Source: Stereocaulon alpinum
Taxonomy: Eukaryota; Ascomycota; Lecanoromycetes; Lecanorales; Stereocaulaceae
Assembly (NCBI GenBank): GCA_018257865.1
Contig: JAEUBA010000034.1
Coordinates: 241,320-305,319, forward strand
DNA: 64,000 nt
Reading direction: 5' to 3'
Shown: in pieces, positions 37,155 to 48,677 of the stretch
Position numbering within the stretch: position 1 is the first letter of the stretch
Layout: the number at the start of each line of letters is the position of its first letter
The notes under the pieces: generated by a model
What the model saw: the letters and a program-made list of their open reading frames with translations, nothing else
The model's database searches: none
What the model was told of the DNA's origin: nothing
Program-made: the position numbers and the translations under genes

Positions 37155-37991
37155 ATCTTCCCTATTGTTTGTTAAGCCCTAGCTCTGATTCGATTCAGAC
37201 TCTACGACCAACTTGGCAAAGTCGTCGCTTACAGAAAACGCGATGAGATCGTGGACCGTGTGGCTTTGAAGGCTTTGACAAATGAACTGCACTTGATCTC
37301 GCATGACACTGACTCGCTTGTCTCAAGCGCTGAGATAGGCACCATGATCGCTGAGCCAATGCACACGGCGCACGAGACCGTGAAGATGTCTTCTCGAAGG
37401 CGCTTGCAGCGGCACCTTTGTCAGGTCGATGACGCCCAAGACACCTTGTACATTCGCTGCAAGCTCGAAAACGGTGGATACTAAGCTGCGAGTCTCGCAA
37501 AGATATTGCTATGAACCTGGTAAGCTTGCCCAAAGCCTACGCAACTTGTAAGCTTAGGCACTGATCTTAGATACCGATAGGTGTACCACTTGGTTACCCA
37601 ACAAGACAGCCAAACAAATTTAAGTATAGCTCGGGACATAATGAATGACGGCGCAGCCATAAAGACCAATGCAGCTGTATTAATGATCTTCCTGCCCGCT
37701 ACCGCTGTCTCTAGATTCTTCGGCATGGCATTATTTTATAGGCAGGGCGGCGTGCTCACTGTAACGCATGATTGGTGGCTCTTCGTTCCTACTACGGTTC
37801 CCATAACGGCCATTCTATTCCTGATTTGGCTGTCGTAGAAGGACTTCTTTCATGCTGTTGAAACTGCAGAAAAGCTGACTACCGGTGCTTGGAGAGGTCC
37901 GAAAGTTAAAGTAGTGGTCACAGAATTACCAAGTAAGCCTGCGAAGAGACCGAGTAGCCTAAAGATGCTGTTGAGCTTATCAAGTACGTAG
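37155..37991 (+). pseudogene. broken CorA-like membrane protein remnant
   Basis: Three pieces of one protein can be read. First is a hydrophilic helical part (37155-37484). Next, in another frame, is a short piece with SRKDIAMNL ending at a GTAAGC. Then come the two C-terminal helices of the fungal CorA-like family (QQDSQTNLSIARDI, AAVLMIFLPATAVSRFFGMALFY, DWWLFVPTTVPITAILFLIW). Only the last junction looks like an intron; the first needs a frameshift. A TAG at 37836 interrupts a frame that runs on for 50 more codons to 37991. The N-terminal half of such proteins is absent. I read it as a truncated pseudogene; a short functional membrane protein cannot be excluded. Confidence 0.6.
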
Positions 37992-39206
37992 TCGTCGATT
38001 CCGGGAAGAATGCAGCAGAGATGGTATGAGGGAAGATCATGCGCAGTACGTGGTTAACACTTTCCAACGCTCCGGGCCTAGCATGTCATATTTGCAAGCA
38101 ATCGCCACAAAAAGAAACTGCTAGAAGTATCTGCCCACCCGCTCTTGAAACTAATAAGCACATGCAGAACAACAGGCGGAAAGACATCAGGGGCTTATAG
38201 AGGCGTGCTTTAAGAGGATAACATGGCGTCTCATCTAAACTCGAGATCAGCTGTTAAGCCCTTTTGACCATTCATCCCGATCTTTTCGAAGGAAGTCTTC
38301 TAGCTGGTCTTCTCTAGAGCGAGAGATCAGAGAATCAGCCGTCCAGCATTAGACGTTGACCGTCTGTAAGGTTACATTGGGTGGTAGATGGGAAATGGGT
38401 CTTCAGGCCGGCGATGATGTAGGAGGAAGTCGGTAGCGAAGGTATAAGGGCCATCTGTGCATTGAACCTGGCATCTTTTAGTGAACGATACCAAGTAGCT
38501 TGCAATCAGTAGGAGACCAACGAAGGATACTAGAAAACATAAGTCCGCAGCACATGATAATACTGAATATCAGAGCTTCTCCGAGGATCAATCATGCTGT
38601 CCTTTTAGCAAACAAGTCCTAGCAGAACATGTGTGTGGATGATCAAGGTAGCCTGGAAAGCAATCTTCCCTTTAAGTAAGGCAAATGAGTATATCAGCGC
38701 AGGACTCCCCTCAGATGTCATACCTGGGCTTGATGGCTACAAATATAGGTATCGTAATTCGAACACATCTCGACTAGAAGCAGGACGACGCCGCTGTCCT
38801 CAAGACAATGTTTGGCCTCCATTACGTTGTGGGAATCACTCTCGAAGTCATCAGAAGCCTATTCCTAACCCCAGCGCTGCAAAGCTGCTCAATTACGGTG
38901 CAAGCAGGACCAAGTCTTGATCTGTTCAGTGAAGGATGTCAGATGCATCCTCGGGTAATCTCCGGACAGACATGTATAATGAATATAAGTGCAGTACTGC
39001 ACACTATTATCATAACACACTCGGGACCTAGGCTTCCGGGGCGCGTGACGTGTTAAACATTTCACTCCGACACTCACTCAATCATCTCTCATGAACACCG
39101 GTACCTCATCTCTTTCGATAACCCCCAACAATTATTCCGCTGGTCTTATACTACCCTTTCATTAACGCTGTAAGAGATTGAAACGTCGTTCTTTGAGATC
39201 ATAATC
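37992..39206. other. intergenic, nothing recognised
   Basis: Only short frames without domains or splice signals. Confidence 0.4.
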
Positions 39207-40180
39207 ATGGGGCGTAAGAAAGGTAAAAAACGAATACCGAGGCTTCGCCATTGCTCTATGACTGTAAAAAGATACTTGAGGTTCACGGACCACAAGTTAA
39301 AGGAAATGTGCAAGCAGCGCAAGCTCGCGGTGTCGGGTCCGAAGCAGAAGAAGGCCCAGCGCTTGCTGGCCTGGGATGCCCAACAGTCAGTCATGACAAT
39401 AAATTTGCCCTCCAAAGAGGTACGACATGCTAACGATCTCACAGCCCTTTTCGCTTTTTAGACCTTCCAGGCGAGATCCAGGATATGATCTACCGTATCC
39501 ATGCCGCCACCGACTTCGAAGAATACACACGTAGCACATTCGAGTGCTTACTTGTGGACCCCCAAGATCATCCTAGCGACATGTACAGGCTTCGTTTTGG
39601 ACTTCACCCAGACTCCAGGCCAACACTCAGAGCGCCGGGACTCTTCTTTGCGAACAAGAAGACACGTGAAAACGGACTGTCACTCTTCTACCTCGAGCGA
39701 CAATTCCTGATCGAAACCATTGTCGACCGAAAAAGAGCTACCTTCGCGACATTAGCATGGTTCCAGGCCATTGGCGATGACTGTTGCAAGCTCATTCGCC
39801 ATCTCGAAATCAACATTGACTCAGAGCGCGAGAAAGAAAGACTTGAATCCCGCCAGATGGCACCACCATTAGCCGTCGAACGACTAGAGCGCGTCCACCA
39901 GAACTTGTCTGATAAAGCTGAGGTAGTCTACTTTTGCACGCATCCTATGTGGATGTGGGACATTGGAGCGTTGTTTCAAGCTAGACACCCTGCTGGAAAA
40001 GGACCGATTTGGAGGACCACTGAGAAAATGGAATTTTCTCAGCCGTCACGTGAGGACGATGAATTTGTTTTGTCCCCAGCTAGCCCAGAACGCTCTGGGG
40101 TGGCGTGGAGCGATTTTACGACCTTGACTTTCCAGCCCAACATGTCGTGGTTTGGGAGGGAGGCGAGTACCGCTAACTAG
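39207..40180 (+). CDS. SAP-like motif plus F-box-like leader, uncharacterised
   Basis: Exons 39207-39385 and 39445-40180 (59-nt intron with GTCAGT, GCTAAC and CACAG) give 304 residues. The basic N-terminus carries a SAP-like helix-extended-helix (about residues 27-56: HKLKEMCKQRKLAVSGPKQK), a motif used for nucleic-acid binding. Directly after the splice comes PFRFLDLPGEIQDMIYRI, the opening of the large fungal F-box-like family. The rest (FECLLVDPQDH, FANKKTRENGLSLFY, LIRHLEINID) follows the usual pattern of those proteins. It could be an adaptor of a ubiquitin ligase, but this is inference. The SAP-like part could also be a chance match in a basic leader. Confidence 0.7.
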
Positions 40181-41666
40181 TATGGAACTCATAGATGGCC
40201 AGGCTGGGGGTCCTAGGAACTCTTGAAAGGTAGGAAATGGCTACCTTCTCGCTCTTTGAGGACCCCTGACTGACGTGTTTGGCTCAAAGTAAGCAAAGAG
40301 CTGCAAATTTGACATGTCAAGGAGATCGACATCGGCAGGAACTCGCTTGAATCAGGGCAAGATACATAGCGGTTCTAGCACGTCGTGCGTTAAATTTGGC
40401 AGTCTCCCGAGTCCATTCAGCATGCTAGCAAGCAGTCATGTACTTCGACAATAATGAAAATCATCAGCTTGAGCAAGATTCGACCGCAAGATCTGACAGC
40501 CTAGTCTGCGATCGTCCAAAACTCTGTGCGAGAGCGTCTGATTCTTATTACAGTCGTTCATGCTGTCCAATAACTGAGCAGATATTGTATTAGTGCGCGA
40601 ACGATAAAGTGTTGGTGGTTGTTGCATCGTAGTAAACCGTCCACTTCTTGCTGCGAAAGAGCTCTCTTGTCGACTTCTATGGTAGAGAAGTACTAATAGA
40701 AGTTTTCTCTGGTCAGGAATTCGAGGGGAGTCATGAAACTACTCAATTCAGAGAGCAAAGGCCTGTTTCATGCTCAACTCCTGTTCATATCATGCGGACT
40801 CAGTTTTCAACCGAGCGGAACTTTGTTCGCTCGTTACAAGGCAAGGAGCACACGACGATGCAGTTCCAGTTCTTAAAGCCGCAAAGCTAATGATTTCCCT
40901 CTAGGAGAAACCCGGAATGAATTGGCTATTGCTGTAGAAGAGCCAGCAATGCAAGAAGAAAAGCAGGATGGAGGCAATGATACTAAAGCAGTCCAAAATC
41001 TCCACATCGGCATTAGCAAAGCGCCATGCTCAACGGTGACAAACCATCGAGATGTCAGTGGATAACCAATGGTGAGACTCGATGGTCTAGCCAAAGGTCG
41101 AACCCGCAATATTTACTAGACCCAAAAGAAGGCAATCGTTACAGCAACACGCATGCTAGTGATCTTCTCGATTGGTGCGGACACGATAACCTTTCCGGTC
41201 AAGCTATCCATCAGCTGGATACTTTTGACGTAAAGCATGGTCTAAAACCTCGGCGGGCTCTTGTGTGTGTATAGTCGAGTCGGCATATGATTCTCCGTCA
41301 GGGCCCCGCAAAGAGTATAAACAGTGCCGCATCATGCCGCTGCTTGCTTCTACCTTAGGCACTGAAAGAATTCCTCATACCTCTGCTTCATATCTGAATC
41401 ATTCCCAGCATATCTCAAACTCGTAGACATCCCCAGATAAAGCCCTCCGAATCCTGTAAGTTGCTTGCCGTGACGTTGTTGGAGATTAGCAGCACTGACG
41501 TACTACCCCGCTAGAACTAACAGGCTCTCGGCTATTATCTCCGCCCCTCTGCCGCCCAGAAGCTCCAGCTATCCGACCAAGACCCAAAGCTTCCCTCTCC
41601 TTCAAATACCCCATTGAAGTCCCTTGATCAGACCAAATCCATAATTTGACGGTCTCTACATTCACA
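40181..41666. other. intergenic, 5' region of formate dehydrogenase
   Basis: No coding frame is convincing. The right part is the FDH upstream region; no clear TATA box was seen. Confidence 0.4.
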
Positions 41667-43188
41667 ATGGTATTTGCTCGCTCTATCTCCCGCCTCTCGC
41701 GTCCTGCTTCTTCGCTCTTGTCCGCCAGGACCGCTTTCCCGGCCCAACGGGGAGCTTTTGGCGGGGTACGAACGCTGACAGCGACTTCGCGATTGCAGGT
41801 TGGATACCACCCCCTGAGTGACTGAGCCCCCGAGACCAATACTGACCGTGCGAGGATGGTAGTCTAAAGTCTTGCTTGTCTTGTACGATGTAAGTTATCC
41901 GCCTCTTCCGATCCAATTGGTCCCAATTGCTGCTGTTGGACGACCGTGTTGACAATTGTGGTAAATAGGGCCACGAGCACGCGAGAGATGTTCCAGAAAT
42001 GCTGGGCACGACCGAGAACGAACTTGGTATCCGAAAATGGCTCGAGGACCAAGGCCATACCTTAGTTACCACGTCCGACAAGGAGGGCGAGAACTCGACA
42101 TTCGATAAGGAGCTTGTAGACGCTGAGGTTATCATCACTACTCCGTAAGTTCACCCGGATAGGAAGCAATTGGAACGCGACAAGCGGGATTCATACAAGG
42201 TTGCCAGCTGCCATTGGACGTTGCTGATCAATGGGGCTTCAACAGCTTCCATCCCGGCTACCTGACTGCCGAGCGACTTGCAAAGGCAAAGAAGCTCAAG
42301 CTCGCCGTTACAGCCGGCATCGGCTCTGACCACGTTGACCTGAACGCCGCTAACACAACCAACGGCGGTATCACCGTTATTGAAGTCACAGGCTCCAATG
42401 TTGTCTCCGTTGCCGAACACGTTATCATGACCATCCTCACTCTTGTCCGCAATTTCGTCCCCGCACACGAGCAGATCCAAGCCGGTGAATGGGACGTTGC
42501 TGCCGCCGCCAAGAACGAATATGATCTTGAGGACAAGGTTGTCGGTACCGTTGCTGTGGGACGTATCGGCGAGCGTGTGTTGCGAAGACTCAAGCCTTTT
42601 GACTGCAAGGAGCTGTTGTACTTTGATTACCAGCCTCTTAAGCCGGAAATCGAAAAGGAAATTGGATGCCGACGTGTGGAAAATCTCGAGGAGATGTTGA
42701 GCCAGTGTGATGTTGTCACCATTAATTGCCCTCTGCACGAGAAGACCCGTGGCCTATTCAACAAGGAGCTGATCTCCAAGATGAAGCCAGGTAGGCTAGA
42801 CCACCACCCCTTTCGAAGTACCCTACTAATCGTACTTGTAGGCTCATGGCTTGTCAACACTGCCCGTGGTGCCATCGTCGTGAAGGAAGACGTCGCAGAG
42901 GCTCTTAAGAGCGGCCATCTCCGTGGCTACGGAGGTGACGTCTGGTTCCCACAACCAGCACCCAAGGATCATCCTCTCCGCTACGCAAAGAACCCTTTCG
43001 GCGGAGGCAATGCTATGGTTCCCCATATGTCCGGTACCTCGATCGATGCGCAGAAGCGTTATGCAGAAGGCACGAAAAGTATTCTCGAGTCATACTTCAG
43101 CGGACGACACGACTACAGGCCTCAGGATCTGATCGTGAAGGATGGTGATTATGCGACAAAGGCTTATGGCCAGAGGAACAAAAAGTAG
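41667..43188 (+). CDS. NAD-dependent formate dehydrogenase
   Basis: Five exons (41667-41798, 41863-41889, 41969-42144, 42246-42790, 42842-43188) encode 408 residues. The enzyme oxidises formate to CO2 with NAD+. The first exon is an Arg/Ser/Ala-rich presequence ending RTLTATSRLQ, which suggests mitochondrial import. Then come KVLLVLYD, the substrate-domain block ITTPFHPGYLTAERL, AGIGSDHVDLNAA, the Rossmann segment with AVGRIGERV, NTARGAIV, and the FDH signature WFPQPAPKDHPLR and PHMSGTS near the end. The first glycine of the dinucleotide loop is alanine here. All introns (51-101 nt) have standard ends, and the 27-nt second exon is supported by frame on both sides. Confidence 0.95.
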
Positions 43189-43542
43189 GCCCTGAGCGAA
43201 GAATTGACAAGGAATGGGTGGAAGGTTGAAGGAGATTGGGATGTTGTATCTGTAGATAATTCTAGGTAGTTTCGGTCTCCTTAGTACCATTAGCCAATTA
43301 AAAGCCAACATACCCGAGATCACATCTCAGAACAAGACAACACCTACATCCTCTCATCCACTGTTTGCTCTTTACAATTTCGTTCTCCGAGTGAAGAATG
43401 TTATGCTTGAAAAGAATGCAGGCTGAAAACTTTTGATGACGACCTGACCAACAAAATACCATACATTGACCTACCATGTAGCTCACAAGCAACTCAACCT
43501 CCTCGGCGCCCCTCACCTATCCAGCCTTACCACTTGAACAAT
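43189..43542. other. intergenic, FDH 3' and MSO1 5' regions
   Basis: 354 bases without a gene. Confidence 0.4.
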
Positions 43543-44425
43543 ATGTCCTACCTCGGCACCCTAAATTCCCTCCTTACATCAACCACATCCCGCTACGCCA
43601 ACCTCCGCCGCAACATCCTCTCCTCAAGCTCAGAAGACGACACTGTATGCCCCCAACCTCCACTCCCTCATCCCTACCCATCCCTCCTCTTCTACAATAC
43701 CCTGCTCTATTTGCTCCCAAACCAATAAAACGAACCACCCCACAACCAAACTAACCCTACCGCATCCACAGGGAATAACAGACCCCGAATCCTCCCACGT
43801 CTCCCGTGTCCTGCGCGCCTACTATACGGAGAAAAACCGCCCTTTCCCCGCCTGGCTAGGCGTCGACCCTCGAGAGGCTGCGAAGGCGCAACAGAGGGAA
43901 CAACAGCCATACGTCAGCACACGCCCCATCGGCAGCTTACGTGGGAGCTCTTCTACTTCCAATAATACCAGCGACCAAAGAAGTAGTAGCGGACTGAGTG
44001 ATTTGTGGAGTGATGGGCCGCCCAACCCGCCACAGGATGATAGGGAGAAGAGTTCATTAAGGCGGGGACCGTTGGGAGGAGGGAGGAGAGGCCAGACGGG
44101 TCAGCCAAGTCAATATCAAGATCAGGGTTTAAATGTTAGGCCGTTACCGTCTCAGAGGGCGGGAAGTTATCAAACGCAGCAGGGGCAGAGTCCGTATTTG
44201 CAGTCTGCGAGTCCGGTGCCGCCGGGTAGTAGTGGGAGTGGGGTGGGCAGTGCGAGGGATAGATTGAGAGATCGGTTGAATAGGGGTGGGGGAAGTGGGA
44301 GGAGTACGCCGGAAAACAACGAGAGTGGAGGAAGGTATGGGGGAAGGGATGACGGGAGGGGTGGTGGAGGGGGAGGGGGGAGTTATGCTACGCAGGGGTT
44401 GAGTGGGTGGCAGGGGAGACGGTGA
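43543..44425 (+). CDS. MSO1: Mso1-like Sec1-binding exocytosis protein
   Basis: Exons 43543-43644 and 43772-44425 (127-nt intron, CTAAC branch, CACAG acceptor) give 251 residues. Yeast Mso1 binds the SM protein Sec1 and helps vesicle fusion at sites of polarised exocytosis. The Sec1-binding module is at the N-terminus: YLGTLNSLLTSTTSRYANLRRNIL, then DPESSHVSRVLRAYYTEK and PFPAWLGVDP across the splice. The remainder is low-complexity, rich in Gly, Ser, Gln and Arg, with a polyglycine run near the end, as in other filamentous fungi. Sec1 and Sec4 would be the expected partners. Confidence 0.88.
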
Positions 44426-44953
44426 TGAGGTTGTGGGGTTGGGTTTTGTGGTGTGCATGGGCTTGAGCTGAGTGTACTGGTACTGAGCTTTGACACGACA
44501 GGTGTATTGACGCGATGAATGATGGCTACCTTATGCTAAGGACTCCGGAAATCAGACATACCCAAGAGGACTATACCATTCCCGTAATGGCAGATAGTCT
44601 AAACAAGATGGGCTATCAACTAAATGTATAGACATACATATTTGAAGAATTCAATGATCCTGCAGTGACAAGAAAAAGTTTGTAAACATCGCTTCGATCT
44701 ATCAACAAGGCTGTTCCCTTCTGCCATGTCTTTGTAAAGCGTCGTACTGTAGCCATCTCGAGCTGTTCCAAGCTGAAACCGGACCATGAAGCGCCAGGCT
44801 TCGCCGCCAAGCCAGCGCCGGGTAGCGAAGGTGAACTTTTCTGCTCCAGACCATAAACCCAAAAGCGTGTCCATATCTCCTTACCCCAAATCACTTCAGG
44901 CCTCCATAACGCGGATTGAGGCTTCACCGCTTTCTCCACGTTCGTTATCTGCC
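44426..44953. other. intergenic, 5' region of GCS1
   Basis: Contains the end of MSO1 transcription and the GCS1 upstream region. An in-frame ATG at 44786 could add 56 residues to GCS1. Confidence 0.4.
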
Positions 44954-47781
44954 ATGTTACAGCTATGGCGCTTTTCAGCGCTCGGTATACTTTTCACTTT
45001 TCTGTCATTAGCCGTCGGAGAAGCCGCACAAGAGGTGCTTGCTGAGAACGCAAGAAGGTCCAATGACTCGCTATTATGGGGTCCTTACAGGCCAAACCTG
45101 TACTTTGGAGTCAGGCCACGGATACCGAAAAGTCTTACGACGGGGTTGATGTGGGCGAAGGTAGACTCGTTTCAGGGTGTGCAGAATAGTATGCTTCTCT
45201 ATCAATGACTCGTTCAAGCCCCACCAACTTGTTGCAGACTCAATTGGGGTATGGCTGGCTGGCTGACAAAGTAAACTTCACAGACTTCCGTCACACATGC
45301 GAGCAACACGAAGGAATGGCTGGCTACGGCTGGGACGAATACGATGTCCGACTCGGCGGGCGCCAAACGATTCACGATGCAGGCAACACCATAGACATCA
45401 CGACTGAATTCGTCAAGATACCCGGAGGCCAAAATGGTGGGAGTTGGGGCGTGCGAGTCAGAGGAACACCACGAGAAGATGCACCCAATCGACTGATTTC
45501 GACGGTGCTGTTCTATGCTGGTATGGAGGGGTTGGGCAGCTTAAGGGTTCGGAACGAGCCAGATGGTCAGGGTATTGAGGGTGCTGTGACTATGAATGGG
45601 AACGGGGAAGGGTTGGGCGATTTCACACTTGAGGTTACAAGGGGCCCGGAGAAGAATCGGTATCCACCACCTACGCATAAGAGCTTTATGGACAAGCCAT
45701 TGGATTTGAGTATTGTGACAAGCTTGCAGGTTAAGGATGAGAATCTGTGGCAGGCGAAACGTATGTTGCACCCCGACCACATATACAGAGAGTAGAAGGA
45801 GAGGTCATTGGGGTAACCTTGGCTGACATTGCTTTGGGTGAGTGAAGCACTTATCTTCACACAGATGAAAGCCGAAATCGAGGCCATCGTGAAAAAGTAT
45901 GGAGAGGAAAACTCGCCGCCACCCTGGTCGGTATTTACAATGCCAAACGCTGTTGGCGAGGGGAATATGCACGTCGTGCAGAAGGTCTTTGAGGGCCCTT
46001 TCGAGGTCAGAATATGGACAGTTAGACTGAATGCTCACTCGCATGCTGATGAGTCTGGGTAGTTTGACATCGTCTACTCGTCGGCCTCCGCCGATGCCCC
46101 AGTGACATGTAAGTCATTCTAGTAGCACTTGCTCCACTACCCGCTAACCTGCCTCAGCGGACGATCTTACTGTAGCAATCCAGAAAGCTACGAAGCTTTT
46201 CTCTAATCGATTCACGAAGCTACTAGGGCCACGAGCACCATTCAACAAAGACAAGTACCAGGTCTTTGCTAAGTCCATGTTTTCAAATCTGATAGGAGGC
46301 ATTGGCTATTTCTACGGAGACTCGGTCGTCGACCGTTCTTATGCTCCAGAATATGAGGAGGAGAATGAGGGATTCTGGCAAGAGACTGCTGATGCCCGAG
46401 CGCGACCAGAGAGCATCAAGCTCGAAGCACCTGTAGAGCTATTTACTAGTATACCATCAAGACCTTTCTTCCCTAGGGGCTTCCTGTGGGATGAAGGTTT
46501 CCATCTATTACCTGTCGCTGATTGGGATATGGACCTCACGTACGTACATTGTGGTTGTTTGGCAGGAATCAATGCTGACTTCCAGATAGCCTCGAGATCG
46601 TCAAAAGCTGGTTCACCCTCATGGACGAGGATGGATGGATCGGTCGTGAGCAGATCTTAGGAGCAGAAGCTCGCAGCAAAGTCCCACAAGAATTTCAGGT
46701 CCAATACCCGCATTACGCCAACCCGCCAACTCTCTTTCTAACCTTTGATTCTCTGATTGATAAACTGCAATCTAAGGCTCCTGCGAAGATTACTCTTGAT
46801 CCCTTTGAGTCCGTCCGGAGCGCCCATCTAGAACATCCAGATCTAGCTATTGATTACCTCCAAAACCTCTATCCACTACTGAAACGCCACTATTTCTGGT
46901 ACCGGAAGACTCAATGGGGAGACATCAAGTCTTATGATCGAGAGGCATTTTCCACTAAAGAGGGATACCGATGGCGAGGTCGCAGTGAGCGCCATGTCTT
47001 AACTTCTGGCATGGATGACTACCCACGACCGCAACCACCGCATCCTGGAGAGCTGCACACTGATCTCATTAGCTGGATGGGCATGATGACAAGGTCTATG
47101 CGCCGTATTGCGGATACCATTGGAGAGACTGAAGATGCAAAGGAATTCCGGGGATATGAGGAGGCCATTATCAAGAACATAGATGATCTGCACTGGGATA
47201 AGAAAGAGAAGACGTATTGTGATGCTACTATTGATGACTACGAAGAGAGCGTGCACGTCTGCCACAAAGGCTATGTATCCATTTTCCCCTTCTTAACAGG
47301 TCTTCTACCGCCAGATAGTCCGCGACTGAAGGCCGTCTTAGACTTGATCAGTGACCCTGAAGAGCTATGGAGTGATTACGGAATCAGAAGTCTGAGTCAA
47401 AGAGACGAGTTCTACAACACTGATGAAAATTATTGGAGGAGTCCGATTTGGATGAACATCAACTACCTCGCTGTCAAGAGCTTACTCGTACGTCTCCCCC
47501 TTTCGCCCATATTCCATCGCTAACAAACTCAATAGGATATTGCAAACACACCGGGCCCAAACAAAGCCCAAGCTATAAAGATCTACACTTCATTGCGAAA
47601 GAACCTTGTTGAGAACGTCTTCGATCAATGGGAGAAAACGGGTTTTGCGTGGGAACAGTACAACCCTGAAACAGGCGCAGGACAACGGACGCAGCACTTT
47701 ACTGGGTGGACGAGCTTAGTGGTCAAGATGATGGCGATGCCAGATCTAGGGGGCGGTGGGGTTGAACACGGAGAATTGTAA
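44954..47781 (+). CDS. GCS1: mannosyl-oligosaccharide glucosidase (glucosidase I, GH63)
   Basis: Seven exons (44954-45188, 45284-45760, 45848-46005, 46063-46108, 46158-46539, 46590-47487, 47536-47781) give 813 residues, the family's usual size. In the ER lumen it removes the outermost alpha-1,2 glucose from the N-glycan just transferred to proteins. After a signal-anchor come the GH63 blocks: SLLWGPYRPNLYFGVRPRIP, NFRHTCEQHEGMAGYGWDEYD (completed across the first splice), FFPRGFLWDEGFHLLP, SWFTLMDEDGWIGREQILG, LHTDLISWMGM and NYWRSPIWMNINYL. The third exon's acceptor is an AAG, the least certain junction. The start was chosen because it directly precedes the hydrophobic anchor. It is the yeast CWH41 equivalent. 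Confidence 0.94.
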
Positions 47782-48677
47782 GATATAAATGTAGAAATAG
47801 TGCATTAAAAGTTCTTTGGTTTTGGAGAAAGCCTAAAGCGCTTTAAGCGGTTTTACTTGATTGATGGGGGCCTCTTCCTTGTAGAAGCTCACCTATGAAA
47901 ACCTTTGTCGGAATAACGTCGCTCCGCTCCGCAACTAGCGGCTTGGCGCCAACTCCTAGATAAAACACCATAGCTTAGCTAGCTAGATTCAATCAATCCC
48001 CAGTTTACCAAGCCCAATAGACACCCTGCTAATCAGGTTGTCCGGGGCAGGTAATAGGGGATCAAGCAACCTTACTAATCGGTATAACCTAGCAGCAATA
48101 GGTTCTACCGACAACTTTATTACTCCAGTGTTGAGGCAGTCATCAAAAGGGCTCTAATAGTCTCTATCTAGACCTTATAGGTCTACCTTACTGCATGTCT
48201 ACTTTGTCTATCCTTGTTAGCGTAGGATGGGGCAACTCGCACTGCCGATAAATTACCGTAGGATTTACTCATACACGCTGAGTTTGCCGCGCTTGGTACC
48301 GATTGCTGACTATCTTGAAGCAGAAATCATCTATCTCAGTGTGTCGTCCTATCTCTAAGGGTCATTGAATCCGAATGCGAAATGCTCTCTTCTCGCAATT
48401 CGAGTGGCTCCGAGCTGGTGCAGCTGCGCGTCCCTACAGATGCTTTCATGTGTTGGAATTATATCAAAATTACCCTCATTCTGGCTCGGCTGGATCACGA
48501 TACATGAATTGAAAAACAGCGTTGACTGCATAGTCATACAACGTCTCACAAGTCCATTCTCGAGGCCAAGGAGGGAGGTTTAGCCGGAGTTACTGCCAAG
48601 GTCACGCGCGGGGCATGGCAAGAATCATCTTGTCCACTGATTACTCCCACAGGTTGAGTCATCAGCCCTAGACTGCT
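47782..48677. other. intergenic with probable decayed repeat DNA
   Basis: The middle (about 47850-48350) is rich in TA steps (CTAG, TATA, TAAC) and has no coding frame. It resembles moderately RIP-mutated repeat sequence, though far less than the block at the window's right end. Confidence 0.35.

Noticed and set aside
42520..42580. First glycine of the FDH dinucleotide loop is alanine (AVGRIG)
   Set aside because: The rest of the motif and all FDH signatures are intact; I believe the same variant is common in fungal FDHs, so it is not taken as a defect.
43707..44458. Minus-strand proline/threonine-rich frames
   Set aside because: Antisense of the Gly/Arg-rich tail of MSO1.
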